A DNA stretch of 43,309 bases from Actinomycetota bacterium (lineage in GTDB: Bacteria > Actinomycetota > Acidimicrobiia > Acidimicrobiales > Acidimicrobilacustridaceae), in the NCBI GenBank assembly GCA_026393455.1, contig JAPLAE010000106.1, positions 1-43,309 of the forward strand. Reading direction: 5' to 3'. Under the pieces are notes generated by a model, which made no database searches, had not been told where the DNA came from, and worked only from the letters and a program-made list of their open reading frames with translations. Shown here one piece after another: positions 26,023 through 34,942 of the stretch. Numbering within the stretch: position 1 is the first letter of the stretch; each line of letters opens with the position of its first letter. A program made the translations under genes and the position numbers.

Positions 26023-26102
26023 GGGTGCCTCCTCGTGTGCAATTCCACCGTAGCCGAGCACTCCCACGAGTTGGGCCACATGAAACGTGGCACTCTTGAC
26101 CC

Positions 26103-26891
26103 ATGACCTTTCTTACCGGCCTCTCCATGTGGGTTTTGTTCCCAATGGCGTTCCTCGTCGTTGGGGGCATTGCACTAATCACCAGAATCGTGACTACCCG
26201 ACTACTCAAGGACCACGCGGGCCAGTCGAGTACCAACGCACGCCCACTCATGCCGACACTCGGAGTTCTCTTCGCTCTCCTTTCGTCATTTGCCATAGCC
26301 GCACAATGGACCAATCAGTCCACGGCAGATTCTATTGTGAGCCGCATGTCCACAGCGAGTGCTCGGCTTGCTTGGGCCTCGACCGCACCTGGTGCATCAA
26401 CAATCAAGATTCAATCCGCTCTGGCCAACGAGTTAACGACGACGGCAGAGAACGGTTGGGATCAGTTACAGAGCGGCGACGACATCCTGTTCAATGAATC
26501 TGCGAGCTACCGCGAGCTTCAACAAACCGTCCGTGATTCGGTGTATTCCTCGACGATGTCCGTTCCAGCGTCTACTGAATTGCTTTCAGCAGTCGATGAA
26601 GTGGGAGCTTCTCGTCACGAATTGACCGATTCCCACAGCCGAAGTCTTCCCACGTTGCTGCTCATCGTCTTGGCACTAAGCGGGATCGCCCTAACCGTGA
26701 ATGCCGTCATCCTTACTGTTGCCAGCCACCGGCGAGCAGCCTTTGTCGTTAGTTCAATAGCTGTCCTGGTCTCTCTGGACCTTGCACTACTCCTCGTCCT
26801 TGCTGCGCCATTCCGAGGCACATTGCAAACCTCCCCGAAGGCCATACAAGCAGTGGTCCAACGAATCGAGACAGGTTTCTATTCGCGTTAG
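26103..26891 (+). CDS. DUF4239-like membrane protein
   Basis: The 262-residue protein has two membrane helices near the N-terminus (8-30 and 48-68), a soluble helical middle of about 100 residues and two helices near the C-terminus (180-205 and 212-235). This two-plus-two layout with a helical middle resembles DUF4239, a bestrophin-like family without an assigned function. No Shine-Dalgarno is visible, and CACTCT 6 nt before the ATG may be a weak -10 box. It is divergent from the flavodoxin gene and 29 nt ahead of the fumarase gene. Family assignment is tentative. Confidence 0.7.
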   Translation: MTFLTGLSMWVLFPMAFLVVGGIALITRIVTTRLLKDHAGQSSTNARPLMPTLGVLFALLSSFAIAAQWTNQSTADSIVSRMSTASARLAWASTAPGASTIKIQSALANELTTTAENGWDQLQSGDDILFNESASYRELQQTVRDSVYSSTMSVPASTELLSAVDEVGASRHELTDSHSRSLPTLLLIVLALSGIALTVNAVILTVASHRRAAFVVSSIAVLVSLDLALLLVLAAPFRGTLQTSPKAIQAVVQRIETGFYSR

Positions 26892-26908
26892 TTAGGGCCT
26901 AAGGCGGG

Positions 26909-26914
26909 TACCGT
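26909..26914 (+). promoter_or_regulatory. Putative -10 box for the fumarase gene
   Basis: TACCGT ends 6 nt before the ATG at 26921 and no Shine-Dalgarno is present. It would give fumarase its own leaderless transcript despite the short gap to the upstream gene. Confidence 0.4.
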
Positions 26915-26920
26915 ACGGAT

Positions 26921-28558
26921 ATGCCTGAATTCGTTCATCAAGACCTGCTCCCCCTCGGACCTGACACGACCGAGTATCGACTCCTCACTACTGATGGCGT
27001 CGAGAAGGTTGAAACAGAACTAGGTAACTTCCTCAAGGTCTCGCAAGAAGCAATCACCGCACTCACCTCTGCAGCGATGTTCGAGATCGCTCATTTCCTC
27101 CGCACCCCCCATCTCGCCCAACTCGCAAAGATCCTCGACGATCCTGAGGCATCCGGCAACGACCGGTTCGTAGCGCTCGATCTGCTCCGCAATGCGAACA
27201 TTGCCGCCGGCGGAATCCTTCCTGGTTGCCAAGACACTGGCACCGCCATTATCAAGGCGAAGAAAGGCCAGTTTGTTCTCACCTCAGGGAATGACGAGTC
27301 GGCAATTTCGCGTGGCGTCTTCGATACCTACCAATCGCACAACCTTCGCTATTCGCAAATGGCTCCGCTCGACATGTATCGAGAGATCAACACAGAAACC
27401 AACCTCCCGGCCGAAATCGAAATCAGCGCGGTCGACGGCGATTCCTACAAGTTCTTCTTTATGGCCAAAGGCGGCGGATCGGCCAACAAGAGCTATCTGT
27501 TCCAAGAGACCAAGGCGGTCTTGAACCCGGCTGCGATGCTGAACTTCATCGCAGAAAAAATGGACTTACTGGGGACCTCAGCCTGCCCTCCGTACCACCT
27601 AGCAGTTGTTGTCGGAGGATCATCGGCGGAGTTCGCATTAAAAACCGCCAAAATGGCTTCAACGAAGTATCTCGACGCGCTTCCGTTCGAGGGAAACGAA
27701 TTCGGTCAAGGATTCCGCGATGTTGAACTCGAAGCCGAGTTTCTCAGGGTCTCGCAGGAATCTGGAATTGGCGCTCAGTTCGGTGGCAAGTATTTCTGCC
27801 ACGACGTCAGGGTTGTGCGGCTCCCCCGCCACGGAGCCTCGTGTCCTGTGGCAATCGCCGTGTCTTGTGCTGCAGATAGACAAGCTCTCGGGAAGATCAC
27901 CGCCGACGGAGTCTTCCTTGAGCAACTCGAACATGACCCTGCTCAGTTCCTCCCCGAAGTCACCGACACCATCCTCGAAGGCGATGTGGTCGCTATCGAT
28001 CTCAATCGACCAATGTCTGAAATCCGCGAAACGCTTTCTAAGCTTCCAATCAAGACTCGTCTCAGCCTGAACGGTCCGATGGTTGTTGCTCGCGATATCG
28101 CCCACGCGAAACTCAAAGAACGCATTGATGCCGGCGAGGGTCTCCCTCAATATTTGAAGGATCACTGTGTCTATTACGCCGGTCCCGCGAAAACACCTGA
28201 GGGCTACGCGTCCGGATCATTCGGGCCGACCACGGCAGGTCGCATGGATTCCTACGTCGACCTCTTTCAGGAAAACGGCGGAAGTTTCGTCATGCTGGCC
28301 AAGGGCAATCGATCGAAAGCCGTCACCGAGGCATGCAGACGTCACGGCGGTTTCTACCTGGGATCAATCGGTGGACCCGCCGCCCGACTCGCTCAGGATT
28401 GCATCCGTTCCGTCGAGGTCCTCGAATATCCAGAGCTCGGCATGGAAGCAGTGTGGAAGATCGAAGTTGAGAACTTCCCTGCGTTCGTCGTTGTTGACGA
28501 CAAAGGTAATGACTTCTTCGAAGAAGTCATTAAGAGTCGCCCAATCACTCTTCGCTGA
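26921..28558 (+). CDS. fumA: Class I fumarate hydratase (4Fe-4S)
   Basis: The protein is 545 residues, the length of the single-chain class I fumarases. They interconvert fumarate and malate with an oxygen-sensitive 4Fe-4S cluster. Three cysteines have exactly the expected spacing for cluster ligands: C103 (PGCQDTGTA), C223 ([10 protein letters not shown]) and C317. [30 protein letters not shown] and the C-terminal [25 protein letters not shown] are family hallmarks. It lies alone between a membrane-protein gene and a convergent ligase. Class I enzymes also accept related dicarboxylates, so mesaconate hydration cannot be excluded. Confidence 0.95.
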   Translation: MPEFVHQDLLPLGPDTTEYRLLTTDGVEKVETELGNFLKVSQEAITALTSAAMFEIAHFLRTPHLAQLAKILDDPEASGNDRFVALDLLRNANIAAGGILPGCQDTGTAIIKAKKGQFVLTSGNDESAISRGVFDTYQSHNLRYSQMAPLDMYREINTETNLPAEIEISAVDGDSYKFFFMAKGGGSANKSYLFQETKAVLNPAAMLNFIAEKMDLLGTSACPPYHLAVVVGGSSAEFALKTAKMASTKYLDALPFEGNEFGQGFRDVELEAEFLRVSQESGIGAQFGGKYFCHDVRVVRLPRHGASCPVAIAVSCAADRQALGKITADGVFLEQLEHDPAQFLPEVTDTILEGDVVAIDLNRPMSEIRETLSKLPIKTRLSLNGPMVVARDIAHAKLKERIDAGEGLPQYLKDHCVYYAGPAKTPEGYASGSFGPTTAGRMDSYVDLFQENGGSFVMLAKGNRSKAVTEACRRHGGFYLGSIGGPAARLAQDCIRSVEVLEYPELGMEAVWKIEVENFPAFVVVDDKGNDFFEEVIKSRPITLR

Positions 28559-28583
28559 ACCCTCCTGTTCATCTGATCAGGAC

Positions 28584-30152
28584 TCAGCGTGCAGGTGGGC
28601 TCCACGGCTTGTCTCGATACATGTCGCGCAGATCCTGCTTCAGTACTTTGCGAAGCGTTTGATTTCGTGGAAGTTCGTCGACGACTTCGAGTTGTTCTGG
28701 AATCTTCTGAACCATCAGATCTGAGTCCTTGAGATAGGCCACCATCTCGGCAAACTCAAGGTCATCGGTACCTGGAGCCCGCTCCACGACGGCGCAAACA
28801 CGTTCGCCCCGTTCGCGGTCGGGAAGGCCGATAACGGCAACATCGCCGACCTTCGGATGTTGATACAGCATGTCCTCAACCTCTTTGGCGGAGATGTTCT
28901 CGCCCTTTCGGATGATGACGTCCTTCAACCGACCTGTCAGCGCAACATGGCCATCGGCATCGAGGTGGCCAAGGTCGCCGGTCCGGAACCATCCGTCTTC
29001 GTCGAAAGCATCCTTATTCAACGATTCATCGGTGTAGCCCTTGAAGACCATCGGGCCCTTCAACCGGACTTCACCGTCTTCGCCGGTCGACGCAACAGCG
29101 CCTTCAAGAGTAACGATACGAACCTCGCAGGCAGTTACCGGTTTTCCATCGGTGTACATGAGTTGCGCTTCGGTGTCGTTCGGTCCGCTCTGAGCGATCA
29201 TTGGACATTCCGTCATGCCATAGCCGTGACAGATGGGGATACCCATTTCCGCCATCACTTCGACGTACATCTCCGGAGGCTTCGGTGCACCCCCACCCGA
29301 AAGAAGACGTAACGACGGAATGATCTTCTCTGTTGGTTGCGTGCGTTGTTTTGCGAGATACATCTGGTAAAAAGCCGGCCCGCCACCCGCCATCGTTGCG
29401 CCCTTTCGAGCAAACAACTCGACCGCTGCATCGAGGGCAAACGCCTCGAGGAGCACTGCACCACATCCGCGGTAGAGCAGCATCATCAGATAGTCCGGTC
29501 CTGCGATATGCGCGTAGGGGAAGGCGATCGAACCGACATCTTCAATAGTCAGATACAGGGCGTCGGCAAGACCGAGTCCGCCAGCCATCAACGTTTGATC
29601 GGTATGGCGAACACCTTTGGGCGCTGAGGTAGTACCAGACGTGTAATAGATCCACCGCACTTCGTCACCCGCGGTTGGCGCTGGTGGAAGCGTGTAGGGC
29701 TCCGCCTGAGGGAGTTCGTCGTAAGCGATCATTACGGTGGGCTCGATACCCAGATCATCCATGATCCGCACGGCCATCTCGTTGAAATCGAAACCATTCC
29801 AATCGCCTGGAATCAGGAAATATTCCGCGTCGGTTTGCTGAAGAACGAACCCAACTTCGCGGTCGCGATAGATCGGGATGATTGGATTCTGGACGGCTCC
29901 GATACGAGCCAACGCGAGTGAGGTCACAACCGTCTCAATACGAGTGGGAAGCTGCCACGTAACACGCGATCCATGTCGCATTCCGAACTCATGAAACCCA
30001 GCAGCAACACGCTCTGACAAATCGCGAAGTTGCTTGAAGGTGATCTCACGATCGTCCTCGATGAGTGCAACGGCATCAGGAGAAGCTGCTGCTCGGGCCT
30101 CGACCAACTCCCACATTGTTGATGCACGTTCTATCGACGTCACTTCAGCCAC
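28584..30152 (-). CDS. AMP-forming acyl-CoA ligase
   Basis: I place the start at the GTG 30152, with GAGGAG 6 nt upstream, giving 522 residues; upstream sequence to 30233 is unsupported. TSGTTSAPKG (171-180) is the AMP-binding loop, GYGMTECPM follows, and GWFRTGDLG and GRLKDVIIRKGENIS are the hinge and adenylation motifs. A lysine in the C-terminal PRNQTLRKVLK stretch is the likely catalytic lysine, with slight divergence from the usual PSGK pattern. It would activate a carboxylic acid as a CoA ester for the catabolic genes nearby. The acid may be cyclic or branched rather than a plain fatty acid, but this is inference. Confidence 0.93.
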   Translation of the reverse strand: MAEVTSIERASTMWELVEARAAASPDAVALIEDDREITFKQLRDLSERVAAGFHEFGMRHGSRVTWQLPTRIETVVTSLALARIGAVQNPIIPIYRDREVGFVLQQTDAEYFLIPGDWNGFDFNEMAVRIMDDLGIEPTVMIAYDELPQAEPYTLPPAPTAGDEVRWIYYTSGTTSAPKGVRHTDQTLMAGGLGLADALYLTIEDVGSIAFPYAHIAGPDYLMMLLYRGCGAVLLEAFALDAAVELFARKGATMAGGGPAFYQMYLAKQRTQPTEKIIPSLRLLSGGGAPKPPEMYVEVMAEMGIPICHGYGMTECPMIAQSGPNDTEAQLMYTDGKPVTACEVRIVTLEGAVASTGEDGEVRLKGPMVFKGYTDESLNKDAFDEDGWFRTGDLGHLDADGHVALTGRLKDVIIRKGENISAKEVEDMLYQHPKVGDVAVIGLPDRERGERVCAVVERAPGTDDLEFAEMVAYLKDSDLMVQKIPEQLEVVDELPRNQTLRKVLKQDLRDMYRDKPWSPPAR

Positions 30153-30213
30153 GGAATCCTCCTCATTGCGAACGGCACATCTTTGCCTGTCATTCATGTG
30201 TCCGTCACCACCG

Positions 30214-30231
30214 GGCGGGAATTCTCCCGCC
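30214..30231. promoter_or_regulatory. Palindrome between the acyl-CoA ligase and alcohol dehydrogenase genes
   Basis: GGCGGGA and TCCCGCC are perfect 7-bp arms around ATTC. The 18-bp element lies in the 95-bp divergent spacer, 16 nt before the dehydrogenase ATG. It could be an operator for the MarR protein encoded at 31310 or another regulator. Confidence 0.45.
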
Positions 30232-30247
30232 ATGTCAGGATGAACCT

Positions 30248-31297
30248 ATGTCCGAGACAATGAAGGCCTACCGAATCGTTGAGTGGGAACACCCACCCGA
30301 GCTCACAGAAGCCCTGATTCCGACCCCAGGTGCCGGTGAGGTCCTGGTCGAGGTCGCAGGCAATGGCTTGTGCCACAGCGACGTTGGAATGGCCCTAGCC
30401 CCGGCGGCATTCATGGAGCCCCTCGGATGGCGGGTGCCATTCACGCTCGGTCACGAAGTTGGCGGTCATGTTGCAGCTCTGGGACCTGGAGCCCTTGGCT
30501 TTGACGTCGGTGACGCTGTCGCAGTCATCAGTCCCCATTCCTGCGGCCATTGCATCTGGTGCGCTCGGGGCGAAGACAACAATTGCGACGACTCCATCGT
30601 GGGTCGGGGCTATGGGATCGACGGCGGGCTCGCTCGTTATGTACTCGTGGCAACAACTCGCGAACTCGTCAAACTCAATGGCCTCGACCCGGTGATTGCA
30701 GGCCCGCTCACCGATGCGGGCGCAACCTCGTATCACGCCGTGAAACGGGCGCTTCGTCGCATACCACCGGGCGGATCAGCAGTTGTCATTGGTGCCGGCG
30801 GACTTGGTGCCTATGCGATCCAACATCTACTTGCCCTAACGAGTGCGCGAGTCGTTGCGATTGATGTCTCGACTGATCGTCTTGCTTACGCCACCGAACT
30901 TGGTGCCCATGACACCTTGGAAGGAGTCAACGACGATACGACGACCGAAGTGCATCGTCTTCTCGGGGGCGGAGCTAACGCCGTCTTCGACTTTGTGGGA
31001 ATCGATTCAACTATTTCACATGGCCTTCAATGCACGGCGAAAGCTGGTGCTTACGCACTTGTCGGCGCTGGAAGCGGATCACTTCGTGGAACGCTCTTCG
31101 ACAAACTTCCTCGCGATGGCGAGGTGTTCTCATTCCAGGCACCAACAATTGCCGACACTCTCGAGGTGATCGCGCTCGCCGAGAGTGGCCGACTGCGTGT
31201 TGACGTCGACGTGTTTCCTCTTGACCGCGTGGCAGAAGCCTACGAAAAGATGGAGAACGGCGAACTACGCGGACGCGCTGTCGTCATTCCCGACTGA
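30248..31297 (+). CDS. Zinc-dependent alcohol dehydrogenase (MDR family)
   Basis: From the ATG at 30248 (AGGA upstream) the protein is 349 residues; the longer frame from 30065 is antisense to the ligase gene. C42 (GLCHSD) with H69-E70 (GHEVGG) are catalytic zinc ligands. C99, C102, C105 and C113 form the structural zinc lobe. IGAGGLGAYAIQHL is the NAD(P)-binding turn. It would oxidise an alcohol or reduce an aldehyde or ketone in the cytoplasm. Its neighbours are an acyl-CoA ligase and a thiolase-fold protein, so it may supply an intermediate in the same pathway. The substrate is unknown. Confidence 0.93.
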   Translation: MSETMKAYRIVEWEHPPELTEALIPTPGAGEVLVEVAGNGLCHSDVGMALAPAAFMEPLGWRVPFTLGHEVGGHVAALGPGALGFDVGDAVAVISPHSCGHCIWCARGEDNNCDDSIVGRGYGIDGGLARYVLVATTRELVKLNGLDPVIAGPLTDAGATSYHAVKRALRRIPPGGSAVVIGAGGLGAYAIQHLLALTSARVVAIDVSTDRLAYATELGAHDTLEGVNDDTTTEVHRLLGGGANAVFDFVGIDSTISHGLQCTAKAGAYALVGAGSGSLRGTLFDKLPRDGEVFSFQAPTIADTLEVIALAESGRLRVDVDVFPLDRVAEAYEKMENGELRGRAVVIPD

Positions 31298-31309
31298 ACG
31301 CGACGAGAT

Positions 31310-31810
31310 TCAATCGCCGTCTGCCTGCAAATACGGGGTTGCCTGCAAATCATCAACAAGGCGCAACATCAGTTCGCCGAGTTGCTTCCGCTCCTCGGGG
31401 GTCCATTCCATGAGCGCTCGCGACAATTGGGCTCCGCGCACACGCTCAAATCTTCGGGCCATCGCTTTACCTTCGGCGGTTGCCTCTACCAGCACGATGC
31501 TCCCGTGTTGAGGACTCGAACGACGTTCAACCAATCCCTCTTCTTCGAGGACTCGAATCTGACGACTGACCGCGCCTGTATCCATGCGAGCAGCGCGAGC
31601 GAGGTCGCCAACCGGTAACGGTTCACGATCACCTAGAGCTCTCAACACATTCATCGCTTGCTGCGGAAGTACGACCCGAGCGGCGCCCGCCATGCCGGCA
31701 TGCACACGACGACTCGAAAGCAGCCTCTGCAATCGGGTGAGTCCCAACCGCACAGACTGCAACTGCGCCTCAACATCGTCCTCTTCGCCCAAATCTGCTT
31801 GCTCACTCAC
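31310..31810 (-). CDS. MarR family transcriptional regulator
   Basis: The 166-residue protein has a winged helix-turn-helix in the middle. GDLARAARMDTGAVSRQIRV is the recognition region and VERRSSPQHGSIVLVEAT is the wing. Outer helices probably make the dimer, as in MarR. The start is a GTG with a poor ribosome binding site. It is convergent with the alcohol dehydrogenase and 56 nt downstream of the DUF35 gene on the same strand. A role as a ligand-responsive repressor of the neighbouring acyl-CoA genes is plausible, and the palindrome at 30214 is a candidate operator. Confidence 0.9.
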   Translation of the reverse strand: MSEQADLGEEDDVEAQLQSVRLGLTRLQRLLSSRRVHAGMAGAARVVLPQQAMNVLRALGDREPLPVGDLARAARMDTGAVSRQIRVLEEEGLVERRSSPQHGSIVLVEATAEGKAMARRFERVRGAQLSRALMEWTPEERKQLGELMLRLVDDLQATPYLQADGD

Positions 31811-31866
31811 AGCCCACAGTCAATCAGGCTTGTTGGACTTCGGGGCTCGGGCGATCGGAGACGACG

Positions 31867-32295
31867 TCAAGAGGACCTGTGATGGAAATACGGGAGCCAA
31901 ATATCGTCAGGTCCACCGCTGTGGTGGAACTCCACTTCGACCAGTTGCCCTATCGCGACAGAGTCGTCTTCACACCCCACAAGGTTCGACAGAATCGACC
32001 AACCCTCCTCCATCGTCACGATGATTGGGACATACGGAGTGATGAAGGCAGGTGTGACCGGTCTCCAGACCCTGGTCCAGCTATAGATCTCTCCGAGACC
32101 CGAGCTATCCACCCACTCCAGGTTCATTGAAGTACAGGCAGCACACAAGAGAGCCGGCGTATGTGTCGGCGCCCCGCAGTCAAGGCAACGTTGGAACCGC
32201 AGAACGCCCGCTCGGCAACCCTGCCAATAGGGGGCAGAAATTGGACCCGGATCCGGAAGAGGAATATCTCCGGCTTGTGGAATCAGCATGCTCAT
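31867..32295 (-). CDS. DUF35 zinc-ribbon/OB-fold acyl-CoA-associated protein
   Basis: The protein is 142 residues. An N-terminal helix (PYWQGCRAG) leads into a rubredoxin-like zinc ribbon with C37, C40, C51 and C54, followed by the OB-fold domain (GEIYSWTRVWRP onwards). DUF35 proteins associate with thiolase-fold enzymes and help hold the acyl-CoA. Well-studied examples are the partners of HMG-CoA synthase/thiolase in archaea and of Ltp2 aldolase in steroid-degrading actinobacteria. The start overlaps the thiolase-fold gene by 4 nt, which suggests stoichiometric production. All four zinc cysteines are intact. Confidence 0.93.
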   Translation of the reverse strand: MSMLIPQAGDIPLPDPGPISAPYWQGCRAGVLRFQRCLDCGAPTHTPALLCAACTSMNLEWVDSSGLGEIYSWTRVWRPVTPAFITPYVPIIVTMEEGWSILSNLVGCEDDSVAIGQLVEVEFHHSGGPDDIWLPYFHHRSS

Positions 32296-33458
32296 GGTCG
32301 TTCCTTTCCGAGGAGCAGAACGTCAGTGAAGAGCGCTCCAGCACCTCCGCCGGTACACATTGCTACTTCCGCATTCGCAACTTGAGAACTAATGCATTCG
32401 CCCCGTAGTTGTTGCACTCCGCGGATAACGCGTTGGAAAAGCTGCACCGATGCTCCACCGTGACTGAATGACATCGTGCCTCCATCGGTAGTTATCGGAT
32501 GTCGCCCACCAGGCTCGATCACACCCGACATGACGTAGTCGCCGCCCTCGCCCTCGGCGCAAAATCCGTACGCTTCGAACTGGCGAATGAGTTCAAACGA
32601 AAAGGGATCGTAAAACTCACAGACGTCAACGTCTGAAGGTCCGAGGCCCGCAAAGGCGAACGCTTCTTCCGCGGCTCGACGACCAACGTGACCTGCAACG
32701 AGGTCAGGTCGTCGAACACCGCCGAGATCCCAGACCGGAGGATGTTGATAGGAAGGCCCGTAGTGATCGGTTCCTCCGCCCAGAAGATGAACGGGCGTCT
32801 TTGCGAGGTCTCCTGCTCTGTCGGCATGGGTGAGGACTAGTGCCGTTCCTCCTTCGGAGGTCATCGCACAGTCAAGAAGGTGAAACGGATCAGCCACCAT
32901 TCGAGAGTTGAGCACGTCATCTGCGGTGAATGGGCCACGACCGGAATACACCGCCTGGGGATTCACATGACCGTTATTTCGAATCGTTGCTGCAACATGC
33001 GCCATTGATTCGGGCGTTGTCCCATACATGTGCATATGACGGCGAGCCATCAACGCGAATTCGGCGGCAGTGAACATTCCATACGCGGCGACGAATTCAT
33101 TCGTTGGTCGCGTCCAGGGAGCAGTGGATGCATGCTGGCGATAGCTGCCCGCTTCTCCGGTCGCGATCAACACCGTGTTGGCAAGACCGCAGGCGATGGC
33201 CATGGCGCCTTCGATGACGGCCGGAATACCGAGCGGTGACATCGAACGCCATGCCGGGCCAATACGACTTTGGTACAGGAAGTTGCTTGCGATACCGCCG
33301 ACAACGCCATCGATGTCGCGTGGTTCGAGGCCAGCATCGGCGATCGCACCCAGCGCCGCCTCAAGCGCGATGCTCTGAGAGTCGTAACCCTCAAGCACTC
33401 GTGCTTGCTTGGTATTGAAGACGCCGACAATCGCCACGTCACGGAAAGGATGACCCAC
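32292..33458 (-). CDS. Thiolase-fold protein lacking the usual nucleophilic cysteine (SCPx/Ltp2-like)
   Basis: I choose the GTG at 33458 (GAGGAA 5 nt upstream), giving 388 residues; a GTG at 33491 is possible. The N-terminus RDVAIVGV and the C-terminal GGTMSFSHGGA and CTGGGAGALF segments show the thiolase fold. Where thiolases have CASG, this protein reads MSPLG, so Ser74 is at the place of the acylated cysteine by eye. FYDPFSF and EAYGFCAEGEGG match lipid-transfer-type thiolases and Ltp2-like proteins. With the coupled DUF35 partner, a retro-aldol cleavage of a beta-hydroxy acyl-CoA is more likely than thiolysis. The substrate is unknown. Confidence 0.88.
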   Translation of the reverse strand: MGHPFRDVAIVGVFNTKQARVLEGYDSQSIALEAALGAIADAGLEPRDIDGVVGGIASNFLYQSRIGPAWRSMSPLGIPAVIEGAMAIACGLANTVLIATGEAGSYRQHASTAPWTRPTNEFVAAYGMFTAAEFALMARRHMHMYGTTPESMAHVAATIRNNGHVNPQAVYSGRGPFTADDVLNSRMVADPFHLLDCAMTSEGGTALVLTHADRAGDLAKTPVHLLGGGTDHYGPSYQHPPVWDLGGVRRPDLVAGHVGRRAAEEAFAFAGLGPSDVDVCEFYDPFSFELIRQFEAYGFCAEGEGGDYVMSGVIEPGGRHPITTDGGTMSFSHGGASVQLFQRVIRGVQQLRGECISSQVANAEVAMCTGGGAGALFTDVLLLGKERP

Positions 33459-33519
33459 TTCGTTCCTCACTCCCCCAAACGCCGAAGCCACAATGACCGC
33501 GACGCAGTTGATTCCTTCC

Positions 33520-33525
33520 TAGCAT
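33520..33525 (+). promoter_or_regulatory. Putative -10 box for the alpha/beta hydrolase gene
   Basis: TAGCAT ends 7 nt before the ATG at 33533, with no Shine-Dalgarno in between. Confidence 0.4.
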
Positions 33526-33532
33526 CGCACTC

Positions 33533-34429
33533 ATGACGCCATCACTGCGACCACTCGCCCTCACCCTCTCTGACGGCACCGTCCTTCAGGGCGACTTGTA
33601 CCTTCCCGAGGAACACACCCGATCAGCGCCGACGGTCGTCATGAGTCACGGCTTTTCGGCGACCCGAGGTATGGGCCTGCCCTGGTTTGGGTCTGCTTTC
33701 GCCGATGCTGGCTACGTGGTCTATCTCTATGACCACCGAGGCCTTGGAGGATCATCTGGAGAGCCCCGAGGTGTTGTTGACCCGTGGATCCAAACCCACG
33801 ACATGTGGGAGGTCATCGATCAAATTCGCGAACTCCCTGAGGTGCAACCTGATCGTGTCGCGGTCTGGGGATCAAGTTTCAGTGGAGGCGAAGCGATCGT
33901 CCTCGGCGCTCTTCGCCCCGACATCAAAGCCGTGATTGCCAATGCACCGTTCGCGGGACGGGGCGATCTCCTGACCAACCCCAGCCAAGCAGAGCAGCGC
34001 TTTGTCGCCATGCGTGTTGCATTCGACAACGACTCACTTGATCTCGGGCGCAATGAGATCGGACCCATGCCCGTCGTACTCGACGGCGGCCTCGACACGG
34101 CGTTTCTTCCTCAGCCAGAGTCATCTGAGTGGTTTCTAACCCACGGCCCCTCGAATGGCTGGCAAAACTCCGTGACGATGGCGATAACAACAACTCCACC
34201 GTTCGATCCAGGTGCATGCTCTCCAGAACTCAACGGGACTGCGTTACTGATGGTTATCGCTACCAACGATGATGTTGCACCAACGAATGTCGCCCTCGAC
34301 ACCTATGAACGAGCATCTGGCCCGAAGCGCAAGGCACTTATCGAAGGGCATCACTTCAGTGCCTACGTCGAACCAGGGCGCAACGACGCGTTTGACGCGA
34401 TGGTGGATTTTCTCGACGAGTTCTTATGA
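33533..34429 (+). CDS. Alpha/beta hydrolase (dienelactone-hydrolase/peptidase-like)
   Basis: The protein is 298 residues, with no signal peptide. VVMSHGFSATRG provides the oxyanion region and LYDHRGLGGSSGEPRG is a family loop. GSSFSG with Ser115 is the nucleophile elbow, NDDVAP near residue 245 holds the likely acid, and GHHFSAY carries the base. The architecture matches alpha/beta hydrolases of the S9/S15-like or dienelactone hydrolase group that cleave esters, lactones or amides. It is divergent from the thiolase-fold gene by 74 nt and ends 10 nt from the convergent cupin gene. It may open a lactone or ester made in the local pathway, which is inference. Confidence 0.88.
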   Translation: MTPSLRPLALTLSDGTVLQGDLYLPEEHTRSAPTVVMSHGFSATRGMGLPWFGSAFADAGYVVYLYDHRGLGGSSGEPRGVVDPWIQTHDMWEVIDQIRELPEVQPDRVAVWGSSFSGGEAIVLGALRPDIKAVIANAPFAGRGDLLTNPSQAEQRFVAMRVAFDNDSLDLGRNEIGPMPVVLDGGLDTAFLPQPESSEWFLTHGPSNGWQNSVTMAITTTPPFDPGACSPELNGTALLMVIATNDDVAPTNVALDTYERASGPKRKALIEGHHFSAYVEPGRNDAFDAMVDFLDEFL

Positions 34430-34439
34430 ACTCTGTGGC

Positions 34440-34901
34440 TTAGGCGCCGATGACATTGGGACGTGGGAGCCCCTGTGCCTCACAAAGCGCGTAATAACCC
34501 GCCAATGAGCCGGCGCCATCGGTAACCGACTCGACATTGCCATCAGCATCGAGGTTGATATTCGATCCGTACATGTGGAACCAGACCTGCGTATCGTCCT
34601 CGATGCACTGCAACGTGTGAACTGAACCCGCTGGTTCGTAAAGGAATGAACCGGCGCGATTCACGTAGTCGTATTCCTTGTACTTCCAACCTCCACGCAC
34701 GGTGTATCCCCACACCGGCCCGGTGTGACGATGGGCTTGAACTTCAAAGCCCTTCTGAAAGATGTTCTCGACAACCCAAAGACCTTCCTCGATCTTCACC
34801 TGAAGAACGCGAAGTTTGTTCCCTCCGCCGATCTCCACCCAGGGAAGATCATCAGCTGCCAGATGGAGGGCTTCAGGGGCATTTGCATCGATGATTGTCA
34901 T
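34440..34901 (-). CDS. Cupin protein (2,4'-dihydroxyacetophenone dioxygenase-like)
   Basis: The 153-residue single cupin has H57 and H59 (HRHTG) and H95 (GSVHTL) in the expected metal positions, and no glutamate in the first motif. Such a pattern, with WKYKEYDYV and GSFLYEPAGSVHT, resembles the dihydroxyacetophenone dioxygenase (DAD) group of iron cupins. That group cleaves carbon-carbon bonds beside a ketone with oxygen. GGGAGAT lies before the ATG, so the start is firm. It is the last gene of the P450-amidohydrolase set, 41 nt after the second amidohydrolase. A dioxygenase role is plausible but unproven. Confidence 0.87.
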   Translation of the reverse strand: MTIIDANAPEALHLAADDLPWVEIGGGNKLRVLQVKIEEGLWVVENIFQKGFEVQAHRHTGPVWGYTVRGGWKYKEYDYVNRAGSFLYEPAGSVHTLQCIEDDTQVWFHMYGSNINLDADGNVESVTDGAGSLAGYYALCEAQGLPRPNVIGA

Positions 34902-34942
34902 GGGTGATCTCCCTTTAAATGTGGTGTGTGGATGATACGCCG

